A stretch of 8,925 bases of DNA. It comes from Promethearchaeota archaeon. GTDB lineage: Archaea > Asgardarchaeota > Lokiarchaeia > Sigynarchaeales > SOKP01. Positions 6,433 to 8,925 of the stretch are shown one piece after another; position 1 is the stretch's first letter, and every line of letters begins with the position of its first letter. A program made the translations under genes and the position numbers. The stretch covers positions 1-8,925 of the forward strand of contig JAEOTW010000355.1 in assembly GCA_016839655.1 (NCBI GenBank), read 5' to 3'. The notes below the pieces were generated by a model, which was not told the origin of the DNA, ran no database searches, and was given only the letters and a program-made list of their open reading frames with translations.

Positions 6433-7392
6433 ATGACTTATACAAAAGAACCAAATTTTAAGCCTAAAGATCCAAAAGATTTTGATTTTAAAGAAATAAT
6501 TTATGAAAAGAAAGATTGGAAAGCCACTGTAACAATAAATCGTCCAGAAGTATATAATGCGTACTCAACCCTTACGTTAATGGAAATGATTGAAGCTTTT
6601 CACGATGCTGCGTGGGATAACAAAGTTGCAGTTATTATCTTAACAGGAGCAGGTGATAAAGCCTTCTGTACCGGTGGAGATGTAAAAGAGTATAGAGAAA
6701 GATTTACTATACAACCTGCTGAGTATTGGAAGTGGATGTCTATATTCCAAGAAGCACATGATGTATTTCGAAATATTGGCAAACCTACTATTGCAAGAAT
6801 TAATGGTATTGTAGCAGGTGGGGGTAATGAATGGCAAATGGCATGTGATTTAGCAGTATGCGCAGATCATGCTACTATTAGGCAAGTAGGAACAAGAGTA
6901 GGGTCTGTAGCGTGTGGTGGAGCTACTCAATGGCTGCCTATAATAGTTGGTGATCGTCGAGCAAGAGAAATTTTATTTTTGTGTGAACCAATATCCGCAG
7001 AAAAAGCATTAGAATGGGGTTTAGTAAATTCTGTGGTTCCATACACGGAAATTGATAAAGAAGTTGATAAATATTGTCAAAAACTCATTGATAAATTTCC
7101 AGAATGCATGAGATATACAAAACAACAGGTAAATTTCTGGAAGGATTTTGTTTGGCATCAAACAATAGGTCATGCTAAAGATTGGTTATCAATACATTAT
7201 GCTTCATGGGAACCTCTTGAAGGGATGTCTGCATTTGTAGAAAAAAGGCCTCCAAATTATAGAGGAGTAAGAGAAAGTCCACATCCAGAATTTTTGTGGG
7301 GTCCTCCCTCGATAACATGTCCTTCATGTCAAGCAAAGAGTTTACCCTCAGATTTCGAGTTTTGCGGTAAATGTGGATCTAGACTAAAATAA
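6433..7392 (+). CDS. BamA/Oah-like ring-opening hydrolase (crotonase fold) with C-terminal zinc ribbon
   Basis: The protein is 319 residues from the ATG at 6433. Residues about 17-275 form a crotonase-fold domain. 'AFCTGGD' (77-83) and 'VAGGGNEWQMACD' (127-139) supply the oxyanion hole. The first catalytic glutamate position is filled (E133), while the second is glycine (G153), as I recall for BamA and unlike ordinary hydratases. 'GSVACGGATQWLP' (157-169), 'LCEPISAEKA' and 'FPECM' (222-226) closely resemble BamA, which hydrates and opens the ring of 6-oxocyclohex-1-ene-1-carbonyl-CoA to 3-hydroxypimelyl-CoA. BadI and MenB are relatives but have no glutamate at the E133 position. The roughly 55-60 residue insertion that bacterial BamA carries after 'VVP' is absent. 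A zinc ribbon with C296, C299, C311 and C314 ends the protein. The next two genes encode the preceding pathway steps. The exact substrate is inferred. Confidence 0.82.
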   Translation: MTYTKEPNFKPKDPKDFDFKEIIYEKKDWKATVTINRPEVYNAYSTLTLMEMIEAFHDAAWDNKVAVIILTGAGDKAFCTGGDVKEYRERFTIQPAEYWKWMSIFQEAHDVFRNIGKPTIARINGIVAGGGNEWQMACDLAVCADHATIRQVGTRVGSVACGGATQWLPIIVGDRRAREILFLCEPISAEKALEWGLVNSVVPYTEIDKEVDKYCQKLIDKFPECMRYTKQQVNFWKDFVWHQTIGHAKDWLSIHYASWEPLEGMSAFVEKRPPNYRGVRESPHPEFLWGPPSITCPSCQAKSLPSDFEFCGKCGSRLK

Positions 7393-7411
7393 AATTTTAT
7401 AAAATTTTTTT
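7391..7411 (+). terminator. AT-only palindrome and T-run at the end of the BamA-like gene
   Basis: Bases 7391-7408 (AAAATTTTATAAAATTTT) are a perfect palindrome that starts within the TAA stop codon and runs into seven T residues (7405-7411). It may act as a weak terminator. Its TTTATAAA core could equally be the TATA box of the next gene, 47 bases before that gene's start. The sequence does not decide between them. Confidence 0.35.
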
Positions 7412-7446
7412 GTTTAAAAAAGAAATATAAAAGAAAATTAACCAAA

Positions 7447-8229
7447 TTGAGTGAGAAGTATTTGACAAGCGATTTAATTATTGTTGAAAAAGCCAATAAC
7501 ATTGGAAAAATAATTTTCAACAATGGCCCATTAAATATTTTAACAATTGGTATGATGGAGCAAATTAATAAGGCTCTGGAAGGCTTTCTTGAAGATGAAT
7601 CATTAAAATTAGTTATTTTTGATCATAATGGAAAAGCTTTTTCCGCGGGAGTTGATGTTGGTGACCATATGGGAGATAAAGCAACTAAGATGATTAAAGA
7701 ATTTCATGATATTTTTAGAAAACTTAACAAGCTAAAATGCCCAACATTAGCAAGTATTAAAGGAGCCGCTCTCGGTGGTGGTTGTGAAATTGCTATTTTC
7801 TGTGATATTGTTCTTACATCAGATAAAGCAAAATTTGGTCAACCGGAAATCAAAGTAGGAGTATTTCCCCCAATTGCAGTTCTTGCTTTTCCTCAGATCA
7901 TTGGAAATAAGAAAGCTTTTGAACTTATTATGTTAGGTGAAATTATAGATGCTGAAGAGGCTCTTAAACTTGGAATCTCTAATCAGATTTATCCTATCGA
8001 ATCATTTGAGCAAGAATTTACCAAATTCATTGAATATTTTAATGCTTTAAGCACTGTCGTATTACAATACACAAAAAAAGCATTCAAAAAAGCAATAGGA
8101 ATCGATTTTGAAGCTAAATTAGATGAAATCGAGGATTTCTATTTAGAAGAGTTAATGTCCACACACGATGCAAATGAGGGATTACAAGCATTCTTAGAGA
8201 AACGACCACCCAATTGGCAGAACCGTTAA
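7447..8229 (+). CDS. bamR: Cyclohexa-1,5-diene-1-carbonyl-CoA hydratase, BamR/Dch-like
   Basis: This 260-residue crotonase-fold protein matches Dch/BamR, which adds water to the cyclic dienoyl-CoA made by benzoyl-CoA reductase, giving 6-hydroxycyclohex-1-ene-1-carbonyl-CoA. The characteristic opening 'GPLNILTIGMMEQINKAL' (27-44), 'AFSAGVDVGDHMGDKA' (64-79), 'KLKCPTLASIKGAALGGGCE' (95-114), 'KFGQPEIKVGVFPPIAV' (129-145) and the end 'GLQAFLEKRPPNW' (245-257) fit archaeal and bacterial members as I recall them. Both catalytic glutamates are present at E114 and E134, with the 20-residue spacing of classical enoyl-CoA hydratases. The start is TTG at 7447; no ATG or GTG is available before the conserved region, and no ribosome binding site is seen. 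It lies 54 bp after the BamA-like gene and 68 bp before the BamQ-like gene. A general enoyl-CoA hydratase is the alternative, but the motif set and neighbours argue against it. Confidence 0.87.
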   Translation: MSEKYLTSDLIIVEKANNIGKIIFNNGPLNILTIGMMEQINKALEGFLEDESLKLVIFDHNGKAFSAGVDVGDHMGDKATKMIKEFHDIFRKLNKLKCPTLASIKGAALGGGCEIAIFCDIVLTSDKAKFGQPEIKVGVFPPIAVLAFPQIIGNKKAFELIMLGEIIDAEEALKLGISNQIYPIESFEQEFTKFIEYFNALSTVVLQYTKKAFKKAIGIDFEAKLDEIEDFYLEELMSTHDANEGLQAFLEKRPPNWQNR

Positions 8230-8297
8230 TTTTCTTAAATTTAATAAGAATTAGGTTTAAATTATAATAATAATAAAACAAATTGTAGGAAATTGAG

Positions 8298-8925
8298 ATG
8301 AAAGCAGCCGTTTTTGAAAAGGTTAAGGAACCTTTAAAAGTAGATAATAATTATCCTGACCCGAATATTTCGGATGAGTTAGGGCAAGCAATAATAACAA
8401 TAGAGGCTTGTGGTGTTTGTCATACTGATTTTGGATATTTAGAGCATGGAGTTCCCACAGTAAAAAAACCACCTCTTATTTTAGGTCATGAAATATCAGG
8501 GCGTATTAAAGAGTTGAGTGATGATGTTAAGAATTTTAAAGAAGGAGATCATGTGATAATCCCTGCAGTACTTTCCTGTGGTTATTGTGTTAATTGTAGA
8601 AATGGTAGAGAGAATATTTGTCTTAATCAGATAATGCTTGGGAATCATATTGATGGGGGTTTTGCTGAACAAATTAAAGTTCCGATAAAAGATGTTGTCC
8701 ATCTTCCTACTGAAATGTCATTAGAAGAAAGTTGTATAATTTCTGATGCTGTTTCAACACCTTATCATGCTGTTAAAAACAGAGGTCAAGTAAGACCCGG
8801 TGACTGGGTAGTAGTGATAGGATGTGGTGGGATTGGTTTAAATGTAGTTCAAAATGTAAAAGCAGCAGGGGGATTACCTATTGCTGTCGATATTGTTCCT
8901 AAAAAATTAGAAATCGCTAAACAAA
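8298..8925 (+). CDS. bamQ: 6-hydroxycyclohex-1-ene-1-carbonyl-CoA dehydrogenase, BamQ/Had-like (cut by window end)
   Basis: I translated 209 residues by hand from the ATG at 8298; the frame is open to the window end. It is a zinc-dependent medium-chain alcohol dehydrogenase. Catalytic zinc ligands are C38 in 'CGVCHTDFGY', H64 in 'LGHEISG' and probably D150 in 'SDAVSTPYHA'. Structural zinc cysteines are C94, C97, C100 and C108. The nucleotide fold starts at 'VVVIGCGGIG' (171-180), and D198 at the end of the second strand suggests NAD rather than NADP. The stretch 'GVPTVKKPPLILGHEISG' (51-68) is nearly what I recall from Thauera Had, which oxidises 6-hydroxycyclohex-1-ene-1-carbonyl-CoA to the 6-oxo compound. 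AGGA at 8287-8290 is a fair ribosome binding site. The missing C-terminal half should hold the rest of the Rossmann domain. Its position right after the BamR-like gene supports the specific role. Confidence 0.88.
   Translation, partial: MKAAVFEKVKEPLKVDNNYPDPNISDELGQAIITIEACGVCHTDFGYLEHGVPTVKKPPLILGHEISGRIKELSDDVKNFKEGDHVIIPAVLSCGYCVNCRNGRENICLNQIMLGNHIDGGFAEQIKVPIKDVVHLPTEMSLEESCIISDAVSTPYHAVKNRGQVRPGDWVVVIGCGGIGLNVVQNVKAAGGLPIAVDIVPKKLEIAKQ

Noticed and set aside
6600..6837. Minus-strand open frames inside the BamA-like gene
   Set aside because: They are antisense shadows of a clear crotonase-fold gene.
6433..7392. Calling the first Bam-like gene MenB (naphthoate synthase) or BadI
   Set aside because: It shares the RPEVxNA and AFCTGGD blocks with them, but it has a glutamate at the first catalytic position and the GGATxxLP and FPECM blocks, which fit BamA better, and its neighbours are BamR- and BamQ-like.
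8232..8250. Inverted repeat TTCTTA...TAAGAA after the BamR-like gene as a terminator
   Set aside because: The stem is only six A/T-rich pairs and no T-run follows, so chance is a sufficient explanation.
8496..8702. Minus-strand 68-codon open frame near the right end
   Set aside because: It is antisense to the zinc-dependent dehydrogenase, whose zinc and nucleotide motifs are intact in the plus frame.
1..8925. tRNA, rRNA, CRISPR array, insertion sequence or phage genes
   Set aside because: No cloverleaf-like segment, regularly spaced repeat, transposase or phage gene was seen by reading both strands; the spacers are short and AT-rich.

Overview
The window is AT-rich, roughly one third G+C by eye, and looks archaeal. 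It encodes a complete DRG-type GTPase with a TGS domain, a family of archaea and eukaryotes. Several gene starts have GGTGA-like ribosome binding sites, others have none, and at least one start, probably two, is TTG. The low G+C, loosely spaced genes and mixed fatty-acid/aromatic acyl-CoA genes would fit an Asgard (Lokiarchaeia-like) genome. That placement is an inference; the window holds no rRNA or other marker gene that settles it.

Left part (1-3131), all on the minus strand: the N-terminal third or less of an AMP-forming acyl-CoA ligase cut by the window edge; a 327-bp spacer holding a perfect 18-bp palindrome; the DRG GTPase; a COG0731-like radical SAM protein; and a MaoC/PhaJ-type (R)-enoyl-CoA hydratase followed directly by a poly-T terminator.

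Middle part (3307-5909), plus strand: a tandem pair of paralogous M29-type metallo-aminopeptidases. The second copy keeps the recognisable acidic and histidine metal ligands but has isoleucine where the conserved tyrosine should be. A small unrecognised 98-residue protein with a CxxC pair (5920-6216, minus) lies convergent to it.

Right part (6433 to the end), plus strand, is the most interesting. Three consecutive genes match the steps that follow ring reduction of benzoyl-CoA: a BamA/Oah-like 6-oxocyclohex-1-ene-1-carbonyl-CoA hydrolase, a BamR/Dch-like cyclohexa-1,5-diene-1-carbonyl-CoA hydratase, and a BamQ/Had-like 6-hydroxycyclohex-1-ene-1-carbonyl-CoA dehydrogenase, cut by the window end. 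Acting in the order BamR, BamQ, BamA they would turn the cyclic dienoyl-CoA into 3-hydroxypimelyl-CoA, or run in reverse. The BamA-like protein is unusual: it lacks the long insertion I recall from bacterial BamA and carries a C-terminal four-cysteine zinc ribbon. The acyl-CoA ligase and MaoC hydratase could feed or extend such a pathway, but nothing in the window ties them to it. No benzoyl-CoA reductase gene is visible here.
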